Assembly (NCBI GenBank): GCA_022841325.1
Contig: JALHRS010000037.1
Span: forward strand, 1 to 55,459
Direction: 5' to 3'
Source of the DNA: Lysobacterales bacterium
GTDB lineage: Bacteria > Pseudomonadota > Gammaproteobacteria > Xanthomonadales > SZUA-5
Length of the DNA: 55,459 nt
Shown here: in pieces, positions 35,401-42,198 of the stretch
Layout of the letters: each line of letters begins with the position of its first letter
Position numbering within the stretch: the stretch's first letter is position 1
Notes under the pieces: generated by a model
Told to the model about the DNA's origin: nothing
Database searches by the model: none
What the model saw: the letters and a program-made list of their open reading frames with translations, nothing else
Made by a program: the position numbers and the translations under genes

Positions 35401-36914
35401 CCACAGCTGTGGGCCACCATGCCGCTGCGGTCGGTGCCGATCAGATTGCCGCGCACGCGATGACCGGTGCCTCGCAATTGAATGCAGAAGCTGGTGCCGC
35501 TGCCAATGCCGCCGCCGAACACGTTCATCTGCGCCGGATCCGGCCCGCCGATCTCGATGCCGCGGATCTCGCCGCGGAACATGTCCATGGTCAGGAACTG
35601 GAACTGCCCGGTGACCACCGTCGGGGTCACGCCGTCGGCGCGGAAACCGAAGAAGTTGCCATGGATCTGGTAGCGCGGGTTGCCCTGCTGCGGAACCGCC
35701 GGGTCGAGGACACTGTCGCCCCGCGCGGCGCTCATGCCAGGGCCGAGGAAAGCCAGTCCGCGCACGGTGAACGGCGCGGCGAAGCCAAAACCGCCATTGG
35801 CCAGTTCGATCTTGATCTGCGCATTGGTGCCCTGACCGACCGGCAGCGTGTTCGGGCTGGCGCCGGGCTGGGTGTAGCCATCGATGGTGATCCCGCGCGT
35901 GGCGCTGTGGTCGCCGTAGCCGATGCCGTTGGTGTTGTCGATGGTGCACACGCCGGTGGCGGACACGCATCCGGGATCGGACATCGGGATGTCGAAGCGC
36001 ACCTCGTCCTCGCCGGGGTTGTCGAAGGCGCGCGCCATCGCGCCGCGCAAGGAACAGTCGCCGGGCGCGCCGGTGCACTCCCTCAGGGGCGCGCTGTCGA
36101 TGTTCTGGGTGTTGTCGACCACCCAGGCTTCGGACACGGTCCAGCCGAGGTCGGCGCCGATTCTGACCTCGTCGAAGACGTGCTCGCGGTTTTCGCCGAA
36201 CAGCAGCGACAGCCCGTTGACGATGTCCGGAAAATTGCGCCCGGCACCGACACCGCGCAGGTCCGGAGCCGGGGGCAAGTCATGGTTCAACAGCGGATCG
36301 ATCCAGATGCTGACGCTGTCGTCGAGCGCGGGGTTGGCGTTGAAGTCGATGCGCACGACGAAAAAGGTGGTCTTGCCGGCGGCGTTGCCGATGTCGAGCA
36401 CCGCCGCGCTCGCCGCGGTGTAGATGTAGAAGATATGCGCGTTTGGCAAACCGCCCAGACCCCAGCCCATGCGCTGCGGATCGACGCTGGCGTAGCCGGT
36501 GCCGAGAGTCGGCGCGGCGTAGTTGGTGCCGCCGGTGGTCGGCGCCTGCTGCACCAGGAAGCTCATCCACACCGAGGTCCCGGCGGCACCGACATCGGCC
36601 AGTGTCCCGCGCTGCGCCTGACCGGTCTGGATCGTCGAACTCGACTTCCATGCGCCGCCGCTGACCGGCAGGCTCTGACCGAGCGCGTCGGTGTAACTCA
36701 GGCCGGTAACGATCTCGCCGCTGGCCGTGCCGGTGACGATCGTGGTCGGCCCGCCTGTCGTGACCCGCCAGGGCTCGCTGAATCCGGTTCCGCCGTTGGC
36801 CCCGGCCAGATTCGAGCCCGGCGGATAGTCGAAGGGTTCGTAGGCTTGCGCCAAAGCCAGCCCGGGAAGCGCCAGGGCAAGAATGCACAGCAGGGCGTGA
36901 ATGCGACTCGGCAT
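26442..36914 (-). CDS. Giant secreted surface protein: CSLREA-type modules, Ig-like, Calx-beta and FG-GAP domains
   Basis: About 3490 residues; signal peptide 1-23 (A-L-P-G-L-A-L-A-Q-A). Rough layout from residue 1: a lectin-like N-domain (25-265); two large homologous modules (about 265-900 and 900-1550), each with D-C-S-L-R-G and T-I-D-G-Y-T-Q-P-G-A-S; two Ig-like domains (1555-1758); two Calx-beta domains (1760-1868, 1875-1983); a third, shorter module with A-C-T-L-R-D-A-I (1985-2405); a third Calx-beta-like domain (2412-2526). The C-terminus (about 2695-3470) has at least seven FG-GAP/Ca-binding units such as G-D-I-N-G-D-G-R-P-D, consistent with a seven-bladed integrin-alpha-type propeller. 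The role is probably adhesion or polysaccharide binding at the cell surface (inference). There is no obvious C-terminal sorting signal. The ATG at 36914 begins the signal peptide; 36959 is a longer alternative. Confidence 0.88.
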   Translation of the reverse strand: MPSRIHALLCILALALPGLALAQAYEPFDYPPGSNLAGANGGTGFSEPWRVTTGGPTTIVTGTASGEIVTGLSYTDALGQSLPVSGGAWKSSSTIQTGQAQRGTLADVGAAGTSVWMSFLVQQAPTTGGTNYAAPTLGTGYASVDPQRMGWGLGGLPNAHIFYIYTAASAAVLDIGNAAGKTTFFVVRIDFNANPALDDSVSIWIDPLLNHDLPPAPDLRGVGAGRNFPDIVNGLSLLFGENREHVFDEVRIGADLGWTVSEAWVVDNTQNIDSAPLRECTGAPGDCSLRGAMARAFDNPGEDEVRFDIPMSDPGCVSATGVCTIDNTNGIGYGDHSATRGITIDGYTQPGASPNTLPVGQGTNAQIKIELANGGFGFAAPFTVRGLAFLGPGMSAARGDSVLDPAVPQQGNPRYQIHGNFFGFRADGVTPTVVTGQFQFLTMDMFRGEIRGIEIGGPDPAQMNVFGGGIGSGTSFCIQLRGTGHRVRGNLIGTDRSGMVAHSCGFQAAIQVQDFAFPAFATGPAAPHWIGGPDPGDGNVISGHRGHAIANDSGAPQGLAIVQGNRIGLAVDGQTPLPNITYQDIFPVPTGAIRGDARATSMLIVDNLFGPNGLTRGRTPATPPFVQTPAVGNDVGVWESRGNRYRGLQGLALDIVRNANDIPPRTPNDAGDADAQGGFPTFGNRAQNFPEISVSSLAGDQLTLSYRVDSLPAHSAYPLSVEFYRDNGRGDLDPIGSDTYLEAEAQQVKQLVLTLPPGITLGAGDVVVGMASTSIVAPNRSGETSETTFYPLESFSFVSLTPATVPAGVPYIARVRVVAAPGAPFKPNGRALIFDGRGGECVAFIEAVAAERTGEGECELVTTGAPGNVSVSASYSASLNAFALATGAHPANVSQQLTLREALVVDTASDNAALQACTAAPNDCSLRGALVKTQRDLAGEDTIEFNIPASDPGCDAGGVCTITLTSAIDLANLVPGIQTGPGQGFTIDGYTQPGASVNTLPLGQGTNAQLKIKLRPPTNSPFVPQIDTHTPFTIRGLIFENVSLRVRRGDGVPLGQPHDSIQRYELMGNFFGVDADGVTWLNAPNLAGTAYVFTDSLVRRVRIGSGAPADINLFAAGAEKPNFCLVVNGGDHRVHGNFIGVDRTGLAGSGCLNGMQLVHQGPNVQPMEIGGSAPGQGNVISRHVLNAIAIDAAERSRQVRIRGNLIGMGVDGVTPAPNWNPNNSVCTAFAAIRSGAVGPTSAQIGGLLPGEGNLFGPNGINRPRCPAPFAQPAPYMQTAAVGEGMGVWQVQGNRYLGMQGMAIDLKQDNDNGNSLPQRLANDAGDADTLAVIAPFVNRLQNFPTISAFSLTGNQVDLTYRVDSAPANSLYPLSIEFLRDDGAGNLTPIGGDIYTAGEAQTDKAISFTLPAGISLAASDIIVATATTTPDGTPGENATGETSETTYHPLESFSLVSITPTTTPSGVPVTVRVRAVAAPGVPFKPNGRVLVQASNGSSPFEECTVLLAPVAAARTSEGECQVGMTAPPSSVGVRVSYNAAQGSFALADGRHPASVLQLVTVTPGVTALELVSGNNQTALVGDAFAEALVVRALGTGGAPLAGVPVQFSGPATGAGASFVPATAVSDVAGLASTTATAIRAGGSYSVTASVGALTQTFTLTNEPGLDTALEIVSHLPNPSVPGQAVTVTTALNSEAGGPAPSGSIAVTANTGEACSIALPATSCALAFATLGERVIQAFYPGDANYTSSKAVFVDHSVANLPSLTINDVSLNEGNSGTTAFVFSVSLQHASGAPVSVDFASANDSAVAPGDYTATNGTLNFAGSTTTQTITVQVAGDTTVEPDERFFVNLSSASGATIADAQGSGTILDDDQPPPPAASIDDVIVQEPVLRGITQTRARFTVSLDRPAPGPVSLRVRTQSGTAIQNQDFDGNDFVLRFTAGQREKVVDVFIREDDILEPTENFFVELSEPQGITLTDALGEGSILDDGPDAALTVNSAADPGNGSCTPSACTLRDAIRHANTLQSVRIGFDIPGSGPHTIMLSAPLPNPGAKLHTIDGYTQPGSRPNAAAIDEDRDLDADQRIIVDASAIGGSTLNLQHGGTIRGLRLQRLSLNVLHQLNARPTRIVGNHISEAGVSIRPDGASSDALVDILVGGVGADRNRLGSLAYGTNNVALRPGTRVRIEGNVIDARIAITDDNSNGIRSIVHLLGNRAPGIDLNPGSSVFEGINPGLQLDSSGNHYSGDPAIAVLPSNFREFRQIHFVNDHYAPGAQAAVIHAHSQAGNSHRVQVVPATMGIDPAVIDLGADGPTGNDPGDFDSGPNDRLNYPELLSATYNDRGERLRIRYRLEPDGVGDGYVAHFYARTDDRLEWLGARAYLGGIDEFDLTLPRRLPLDTEIHALTEFEDFAGITSERSANPVAVTGNQLLAQAAATRENTGLLRFAIRSELPLAAPQTLRYRSIDGSALAGSDYTAVDGSVQAPAGEFEVFVDVPLLNDTLVERDESFKLEVWSDEDFSLGSALATATIVDDDVSRREVRQFDTLDLDALDGQRGFRIEHARADEAVLLRMPNDFLGGTGTDLVLAINEVTGEGSRSGGMQAIGSLQLLPDVAPPYPATLRVGRFTPQFPRLEDFQTEGAALLPAPLGDLRGSSSRPTLGLRGNTGIYLIHGRESVPASGTIQALASGPDGQTLALPTGAQRIVAIGDINGDGRPDAAVAAPPRAHILLGRSDGSPMVLGPVIQAAHGATGLQILQIAGAGDLNGDGFDDLVVRGRSAAGHALWLVPGSSNFGSVQVPGFGQVQIRDPFGGSCREEPPLSGQIVCDPNGSSAELAESLEFINGPLGSPENFQGEVRNVLILAAPGSDSGLAVLFEAPTLAAAEHPLGRLRIPPMFPGDRTGQGLAVLEDFDGNGGRELAIGMPGADVQRTGTGRVAILHGRLQPGTLSLAAAGDRIQWLHGQQDQRVGWRLSDLDDIDGDGLSDLAVSAPSVGRTYVVFGSERVLRSGLEPLPPEPPTLAVYSSAEGPGETQIRRSAGVYNEVELLPAGDFDGDGREDVLIGQPSVQALDAKAARRAGRGASVAGEGAIALLLSGATEFPQEFTFDQLPPGAVRIRRADDPDQPLAVAYAAGGDYNGDGRTDLAFLSASLGRIAIVFGRPLIGNPMAAFLDPFRDADATLSPCGTVLRLANLGDVDGDGFDDLGVLCAATGTFQPSELAIRFGSANGFSGVSSIQGVQSIGSTPSIGRVRLDGSGADSFVLAQEGGGATIVFGGAHMRSNPVPLSGHTLRLRGSHLSSASAVRVVGLGEFDDLPGDDIGIAHSPTSRDGSPVGHVEILSGRASFPALLDLRTPPAGVIQGRVVLRGSGVQSITGLDSLSDRNDDFQRELLISLGEAEGHAPGSGKVFVLHGFPLPGVGATTAVREIDDVVPIGAGLTIRNGTFGSEALVHARSIRNFEGGFSRDAIGFGAQTDDLRGLTARKGRLLILRGSALPPP

Positions 36915-37144
36915 GGAAGGACTCCGGACTCCGCGATACGCATCGGGAAGCGTACGCATTGCCCGGCGAGCGCCGCCACCCCAGAACTGGGGTATTCGCC
37001 GGAGTCTCGGAGTGACCGAGACCCATTGATGCAGAAGTCATCAGGACGATGTTGTTGCCACCAGGCACGTGAAACCGTCGCCGTACACCTTCGCCTGCAG
37101 GCGCGCTTGATGATGCGGTTCAGCTCTCACGATGTGCCGCAACC

Positions 37145-37300
37145 TCATGCACCCGGCAGCCAGCCGGCGCCGATCATCGCCACGCTGCACACCCATGCCA
37201 GCGCGGCCACCAGACGTGTGTTGCCATCGCGCCCCCGCCACAGCGCCAGCGCGCCGATCACGAGCGGCAGCAGACTGACCCACGGCAGCCAGCGAGTAGG
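37145..37300 (-). pseudogene. C-terminal fragment of a small membrane protein
   Basis: The frame reads two hydrophobic helices, W-V-S-L-L-P-L-V-I-G-A-L-A-L-W-R-G and L-V-A-A-L-A-W-V-C-S-V-A-M-I-G-A-G-W, then a stop at 37145. Its apparent start (37417) and first 35 or so codons lie in and beyond a REP-like hairpin, so the membrane part has no N-terminus of its own. It is probably a remnant; a free-standing two-helix protein is less likely. Confidence 0.35.
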
Positions 37301-37387
37301 ATACGGTGAGCGCAGCGAACCGCATCGTTCGAGTGCCGATGTGCGCCGAACCTCGATTGATGCGTTTCGTACCTCAGCGCATCCTAT
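37297..37387. repeat. REP/BIME-like paired hairpin element (copy 4)
   Basis: TAGGATACGGTGAGCGCAG at the left and the reverse complement of TAGGATGCGCTGAGGTACG at the right form imperfect inverted ends about 90 bp apart. The size and TAGG...CCTA boundaries match copies 1 and 2. Confidence 0.65.
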
Positions 37388-37421
37388 GCAGGCTATTTGC
37401 TGACACTCTTTCGGCATCGGA

Positions 37422-39281
37422 TCAATTGAAAGGCTTTTTCCGATATGCCATCAAACCGGCTGGTTTGCTGTCGTCGATGGCGGGCAGCGGCGGGGTTTCG
37501 ATCTGTTCCAGCACGTAAAGGGTGTCGCCAACCTCGGCAATGCGCTCCCACACCCGTCGTTGACTGATGCTTCCGTTGGGACGGTAGCGAAGAAAAATCA
37601 AACGGCCTTGGGCGTCGATGGACCAGGACAGGGTACCGCCGAAGTTGGCGCCGCTACCGCCCGTGGCGAAGGAATAGCCACCGGTGCTGCGGCAAACGAT
37701 CTCGATCTCGGCGAATGGCCTTTCACAAGCGCGGAGCGATTTGAATTCGAATCCGATCAGGTCCGCAGCGTCGAAGCCGCGGGCCTCGGCGCGCATGATC
37801 GGCTGGGAAAGGGCCAGGATGTCGCCACTGGCGCCGACCTGCACGCTGGCCGACGTCGCGGCCACGCGATCCGCGCTTGCCAGCGCATGTCTCGCTTGCG
37901 CTCCGTCCGAATACGCGATCAGGAGCTTACCCAGGGGGCTCATGGACCACTGGAATGCGAGCTGTGTCCGGCGGGTGACTCCTGTTCCGTTTGCATGGAA
38001 ATCATGGATTTCTGCGCTTTCCACGCCTACCGCACCGAGGCAATACGCCGTCATGCAATGGGGCAGTACCCATGAGTCCCCCGGAGCGACAGGGATAGCG
38101 CCAAGCGGTCGATCATCGACCAGCACCTGCGTCAGGTGACCCAGCGGATAGGGCGCTACGGTCTCGGGAGGAATTTCCGGATTGTCCGGGTAACGGTATT
38201 CGGTTTCGTAAACGACGCCGACAGCCAGAGTCCCCATGGGACCTCGAACGAACTGGACGAGTGCAGCCATCGTCGCCACTTCCCGCCAGAGGATGCAGCC
38301 GCAGCTTGGATGCGACGCGCTGATCAGGAAGCGACGTAGAGGCAGACCATCTCGGTGAACGACGCGAACCTCTCCTGAGGGCAGTGTGCTCCACGTGACG
38401 GGCGCAGCCGGCGCGAAGAATGCGTCGGTCCAGGAAAGCTGGCCATTCCCTGTCGCGCTGAGGAATAGGCGCGGGTAATTGTAGTTGGCCCCCACCTCAA
38501 AGCTCGTGTAGGGATGCAAGGCCACGTCTGTGGGCGGGGATGCCAGCGGAACTTGCGTCGGATCGCGCACGACGCGGGCCAGCGCGATGCATTCGGGCGA
38601 CTCCGGTTGATTGATGTAGCAAATGAACTCTCCCCCCAGCGACTCCACCAATTCGATCGCCAGCGGCAGTTCGCCTACCGCCTGCAAGGTGGTCGCGGCC
38701 CCGGCAGGCATCGGCGCCGCTCCGTCAGCCAGCATGGCGACCAGCGCGCCGCGTGTCGTCGCGTCGTTGCTGCTGAAGCTGACAGCCGCTCGCTGCGCCG
38801 GTCGATCCACGTTGATGGGACTCGGAGGAAGGTCCCGGATTGCGAGATAACGCCCCGTCTGGTGCGGATTGACATGCAGGGCTGGCAAGGCTGCGGTGTC
38901 GATGATGCCTTCCGGTCCTGCCATCTCGCGGAGGAAGGCGCCATCGCCGAGCCACGCTGCAAACTCCAACCAGGACTGGACGCCTTGTCCACGCGCGCGA
39001 ACATCGAATACCTCGTCCTCGGCGTACACCTCGAGCGTGAACTCGAAATTCCCTTCCGCATCGGCCGTGCTCGAATGCACCTGGCCGTTGGAACCGGTGA
39101 GGATCACGTTCGCGAAGGCCAACGGAGCTGTAAACGAAGCCACGCCCCGGAGGCGAATGCTTGGTGCTTCGAAACTGTCACTGAAAAGGACATCGCCATC
39201 CGGAGCTGCATCGGCCGCCGCAAGGGGTTGCGCGGCGATGCATAAGAGCGTCAGGCTGAGCGCAACAAGAAAGCACCGCAA
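37422..39281 (-). CDS. Secreted protein of unknown function with S-D-S-F-E motif
   Basis: About 619 residues. The signal peptide R-C-F-L-V-A-L-S-L-T-L-L-C-I-A-A is preceded only by a TTG (39281) with AAGGA at good spacing. The open frame extends to 39554, but the added residues look non-coding, so I place the start at the TTG. Just after cleavage comes D-G-D-V-L-F-S-D-S-F-E-A-P, similar to the F-x-x-G-F-E tails of two other secreted proteins in this window. A beta-sandwich-like segment follows (A-F-A-N-V-I-L-T-G-S-N-G-Q-V ... T-A-D-A-E-G-N-F-E-F-T), resembling carboxypeptidase-regulatory/CNA-B-like folds. The rest has no family I recognise. It is encoded 460 bp from the giant surface-protein gene on the same strand. 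Confidence 0.65.
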   Translation of the reverse strand: MRCFLVALSLTLLCIAAQPLAAADAAPDGDVLFSDSFEAPSIRLRGVASFTAPLAFANVILTGSNGQVHSSTADAEGNFEFTLEVYAEDEVFDVRARGQGVQSWLEFAAWLGDGAFLREMAGPEGIIDTAALPALHVNPHQTGRYLAIRDLPPSPINVDRPAQRAAVSFSSNDATTRGALVAMLADGAAPMPAGAATTLQAVGELPLAIELVESLGGEFICYINQPESPECIALARVVRDPTQVPLASPPTDVALHPYTSFEVGANYNYPRLFLSATGNGQLSWTDAFFAPAAPVTWSTLPSGEVRVVHRDGLPLRRFLISASHPSCGCILWREVATMAALVQFVRGPMGTLAVGVVYETEYRYPDNPEIPPETVAPYPLGHLTQVLVDDRPLGAIPVAPGDSWVLPHCMTAYCLGAVGVESAEIHDFHANGTGVTRRTQLAFQWSMSPLGKLLIAYSDGAQARHALASADRVAATSASVQVGASGDILALSQPIMRAEARGFDAADLIGFEFKSLRACERPFAEIEIVCRSTGGYSFATGGSGANFGGTLSWSIDAQGRLIFLRYRPNGSISQRRVWERIAEVGDTLYVLEQIETPPLPAIDDSKPAGLMAYRKKPFN

Positions 39282-39836
39282 TGGAGAGTTTCCTTCGAAG
39301 GAAGAACGAGAACGCGCGCGAACGGCAGCATGGATGGACCGATGATACGGTTGGCATCTCAAGCACTCAAACGAGCACGGCCGCGATGGTGACGATGGTG
39401 CGGTGTCGTACTCCGCCCGAAAGAAGCCCCGGGTGCGCCTTCGGCTTACCCGGGCTACGCTCGCTGCGCGTGCAACATTCGACCATGCCCACGCGCCCTG
39501 GCGTAAACAATAGTGTGCAGTTCTTGGCTCGCTGGGGCGCAAATATTGCGCCATGCGTTTTGAGCGGATAGGTTCGGGATTCGAGGATTGTCCCGGTGGG
39601 GGTTGGCGAGATGGTCGGAACCGTCATGAAGTTGCGGATGGGGGTCTGAGAACCGCCGAATCAATTCGCCGGGCAGTCCGAGAGCAGGTTCAGTGCCAGG
39701 AAGGGGTTCGACAGGTCACGAACCCCGAGTCGTGCAGGGTCCGCCACACCTTGGGTCCATACGCCGAGGCAGGGCACTCGTCAGCCGACGAGATGCGATT
39801 GACCTGAAACTACAATCCAGGAACAGGGGAAACCAA
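39282..39836. other. Divergent intergenic region with a REP-like hairpin
   Basis: About 555 bp between divergent genes, holding the hairpin at 39428-39454. Short ORFs on both strands have no protein-like character. Promoters for both neighbours should lie here, but none is distinctive enough to mark. Confidence 0.5.
39428..39454. repeat. REP-like single hairpin (copy 5, half-size)
   Basis: CCCGGGT-GCGCCTTCGGCTT-ACCCGGG is a 7-bp perfect stem with a CTTCGG-type loop. It is flanked by GGCTACG, which resembles the CCTACG or GTAGG ends of the larger copies. Confidence 0.7.
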
Positions 39837-40994
39837 ATGCTGAAAACGATCTCCGATTTTTGCCGGGGCGGCCGGATGAGAAAGCTTGGAGCTGCAGCAG
39901 CGTCTGCGCTGGTATTGACGGCTTCGGTCGCCACTTCAGTGCAAGCCCAGGAGACTGCCTACTACTATGTGTCGGTCAAGACCGCGGATCAGGAGGACGC
40001 GGGTACCGATGCCGAAAAGATCTCCATCACGCTGCACGGAACGGCAGGCAGCAGTAATTGGGTCGAGCTCGACACCAAGGATCACGACGATTTCGAGCGA
40101 AATGAGTGGGGCACCTATCTGCTGACGACGCCGCAGAATCTGGGCCGGATCATGTACATCACGCTGAAGATGGAAGGAAAGAAAAGCGACGACGGCTGGA
40201 AGCCAGCTGTCGTGTACGTGCTCGGGCCAAACATCAAGACAGAACGCAGTGACGGCAAGGTCTGGCGGACTGACGACGTCGTTTACAACGGCAATCGCCG
40301 CAACGGGCTCGACTTCTACCGTTTTCCACCGGGCAACCCCGATGCCGAACTCGACTCCGACATCGGCATCACCGAACTGACCTTCCAACGAGTGAACAAC
40401 TGGATCAACGACCAGACGATTGCCGACACCGACAAGAACCAGAGAGTCGTTGAAAGCGAGCGCGCAAAGAACAACATCAACATGATCCCGGAGGGCAGGT
40501 GGGAAGCCGTGGGCTCCGGATCTCAGAAAATCTCGACGGAAATCAAACGTGGCTACTCGTTTGAGAACCAGCGGTCCGACACCGAGATCAAAGCGCTCTC
40601 CGCCTCGCTTGCGGCATCGGTGACTGCTGGAATGGAAGTTTCAGCCAGCGCGGACATCGGCGCAGCGAGCGCCGGCACCACGGCGTCCGTCTCGGCCACG
40701 GCAAGTGCGGAGGTTCGCCGTGAAACGAGTAACGAGATCACCAATTTTGCGTCCCGTTCAAGCAGTGGTGAGGAGCAATGCAGCACCGAGAACGAATTCT
40801 ATTCAGACCAGACAGTCACTGTTTACCAGTGGAAGGTGCGGACTGACATGAGCGGCAAGGGCGATAATGTTTGGTTCTCGACCTGCCATCTCGCCTGTGC
40901 GACAACAGCCGAAAGGGCGAAGCTGGACGCGGAAGCCCGCCCTGGCGATCTGAAGGGGCTAAACTGCACCCGTTTCCGCGAGAAAAAGAGCTGA
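39837..40994 (+). CDS. Secreted PLAT-domain protein with Ala/Ser-rich amphipathic region
   Basis: 385 residues. The signal peptide ends S-V-Q-A-Q-E. Residues 41-160 fit a PLAT/LH2 beta-sandwich (Y-Y-V-S-V-K-T-A-D, A-G-T-D-A-E-K-I-S-I-T-L-H-G, F-E-R-N-E-W, L-G-R-I-M-Y-I-T-L-K, W-K-P-A-V-V-Y-V), a fold that binds lipids or proteins. From about 230 to 310 there is an unusual stretch of alternating small and hydrophobic residues, K-A-L-S-A-S-L-A-A-S-V-T-A-G-M-E-V-S-A-S-A then A-S-V-S-A-T-A-S-A-E-V. It resembles the amphipathic insertion loops of aerolysin/ETX-MTX2-type pore-forming proteins (inference). The C-terminal part has four Cys. The ATG at 39837 follows AGGGGA. A strong terminator lies about 160 bp downstream. 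Confidence 0.7.
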   Translation: MLKTISDFCRGGRMRKLGAAAASALVLTASVATSVQAQETAYYYVSVKTADQEDAGTDAEKISITLHGTAGSSNWVELDTKDHDDFERNEWGTYLLTTPQNLGRIMYITLKMEGKKSDDGWKPAVVYVLGPNIKTERSDGKVWRTDDVVYNGNRRNGLDFYRFPPGNPDAELDSDIGITELTFQRVNNWINDQTIADTDKNQRVVESERAKNNINMIPEGRWEAVGSGSQKISTEIKRGYSFENQRSDTEIKALSASLAASVTAGMEVSASADIGAASAGTTASVSATASAEVRRETSNEITNFASRSSSGEEQCSTENEFYSDQTVTVYQWKVRTDMSGKGDNVWFSTCHLACATTAERAKLDAEARPGDLKGLNCTRFREKKS

Positions 40995-41151
40995 CCGCCG
41001 GCAGACGTCATCACCCGTCGAGCCCCTGGATTGAGGGGCCTGGGCCGCATCTCGGTCGGGATGGGGCTCAGCAATCGAGGATGCGGGCATCCCTGACGAC
41101 GGACGAGAACGGTTCTGACGGGTAGGCAATCGCCGCTACCATTGCTCCGGG

Positions 41152-41180
41152 AAAAACCGGCCCTCAAGGCCGGTTTTTTT
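41152..41180 (+). terminator. Rho-independent terminator
   Basis: AAAAACCGGCC-CTCAA-GGCCGGTTTTTTT has a 6-bp GC-rich stem extended by A/T pairing and a run of seven T. It ends transcription from the PLAT-protein gene. The symmetrical A-run also allows action on the minus strand. Confidence 0.9.
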
Positions 41181-41296
41181 AATGCCCGGAATCGCGCACG
41201 TGCAGCAGCTGGCGGACGGTCAGCGCTTGTAGTGCAGAATCAGCCTTGCTGGGGTTTCCTCAGCAGAATTGATTGAAGTTTGACCCCGGTAGCGAC

Positions 41297-42004
41297 CTAC
41301 TCCGCCAGCAAGCGCTTCACGCTGGCGCGGATCAGCGACATGTCGCTGGCACAGATCTCGTGATCCTGGGATCCATTGGCGTCGTGATATTCCATGCCCG
41401 GATGCACGAAGCGGATGATCCCGTTCTTGTCCAGCAGGAAGGTCACTGAGGTCGCCGGGCGCTTGGGGCCGGTCAGCCACCAGTCCTTGAGGGTGCGGTT
41501 GCGCCAGTCCCAGTCGATCGCAGTGGGAAACACGAACTTCCTGGCATCGACAGCACGCTGCACGCGAGCGACATCCAGGGGGTCATCGCGCCCGGCCTTG
41601 GGGTGGAACACGCCGATGACGACCAATCCCTGATCGGCATATTCCTCATGCAAGGAGCGGAGTGCAGGCGCACTGCTGGCGCAGAAGGGACAGGTATCGG
41701 TCCACCAGCGCACCAGTACCACCTTGCCGCGCAAGTCTTCCAGCGTCAGCGCTTTCGAGTTGATCCAGATATCGAAGTTGAACGGCGGCGCGACTACACC
41801 CACGCGATCGGCGCCGGCCGCCCGGTCCATGTCGCGCAGGCTCTTGAGGCTCTCTGCAACCTCCGCCCTGGCCTCGGCATCCGACTGGCCTTCTTCCTTC
41901 AAGGCCTGGTAGTAGTCATCCCAGGACATCACCGGGCGGATGCTGTCCGCGGCCCCGGCCGTGCCGCAGACGAGGACTATCAACAGGAAACAGGTGCGCA
42001 ACAT
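41297..42004 (-). CDS. TlpA/ResA-like periplasmic thioredoxin-fold protein
   Basis: About 235 residues. The signal peptide (L-L-I-V-L-V-C-G-T-A-G-A-A) is followed by an unusual helical segment (about 27-65) and then a thioredoxin fold: L-E-D-L-R-G-K-V-V-L-V-R-W-W, the redox motif C-P-F-C at 105-108, G-V-F-H-P-K near 130 and the cis-Pro region A-T-S-V-T-F-L-L-D. The C-P-F-C centre and L-R-G-K-V are typical of TlpA/ResA-type disulfide reductases acting on cytochrome maturation or other periplasmic thiols. A link to the cytochrome operon 16 kb away is possible but not shown. The ATG at 42004 follows GGAGG; an in-frame TTG lies one codon upstream. Confidence 0.85.
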   Translation of the reverse strand: MLRTCFLLIVLVCGTAGAADSIRPVMSWDDYYQALKEEGQSDAEARAEVAESLKSLRDMDRAAGADRVGVVAPPFNFDIWINSKALTLEDLRGKVVLVRWWTDTCPFCASSAPALRSLHEEYADQGLVVIGVFHPKAGRDDPLDVARVQRAVDARKFVFPTAIDWDWRNRTLKDWWLTGPKRPATSVTFLLDKNGIIRFVHPGMEYHDANGSQDHEICASDMSLIRASVKRLLAE

Positions 42005-42114
42005 CAAAGACCTCCAATCGGCATGGCTTGTCTCGCAGATTTGCTGCCCTGATGGCCTGCGAGAATGGACCGCAAGGGCGAGGTTACACTCGCTCGCAAG
42101 TCATTGAAAGCACT

Positions 42115-42143
42115 GGATTCCCGCGTTCGCGGGAATGACGAGG
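42115..42143. repeat. Short palindromic repeat ATTCCCGCG-N-CGCGGGAAT
   Basis: ATTCCCGCGTTCGCGGGAAT is a 9-bp perfect inverted repeat within TGGATTCCC...GGGAATGACG, a motif that recurs intergenically in many proteobacteria. It lies between the TlpA-like and acyltransferase genes. Confidence 0.8.
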
Positions 42144-42198
42144 GCGGGCGTTGCGCTTGCCGAGGGAGAGCTCGTGGGGCTCGCCAGCCTATGCGGGT

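Larger units (their letters stand above)
36915..37421. other. Intergenic stretch with a REP element and a short membrane-like ORF
   Basis: About 500 bp between two minus-strand genes. The half nearest the giant gene presumably carries its promoter, but I see no clear boxes. The other half holds a REP/BIME-like element (37297-37387) and the fragment described at 37145-37300. Confidence 0.6.

Noticed and set aside
39282..39554. N-terminal extension of the 37422 protein
   Set aside because: The 91 extra residues are Arg/Ser-rich, lie across a REP hairpin and would put the signal peptide internally.
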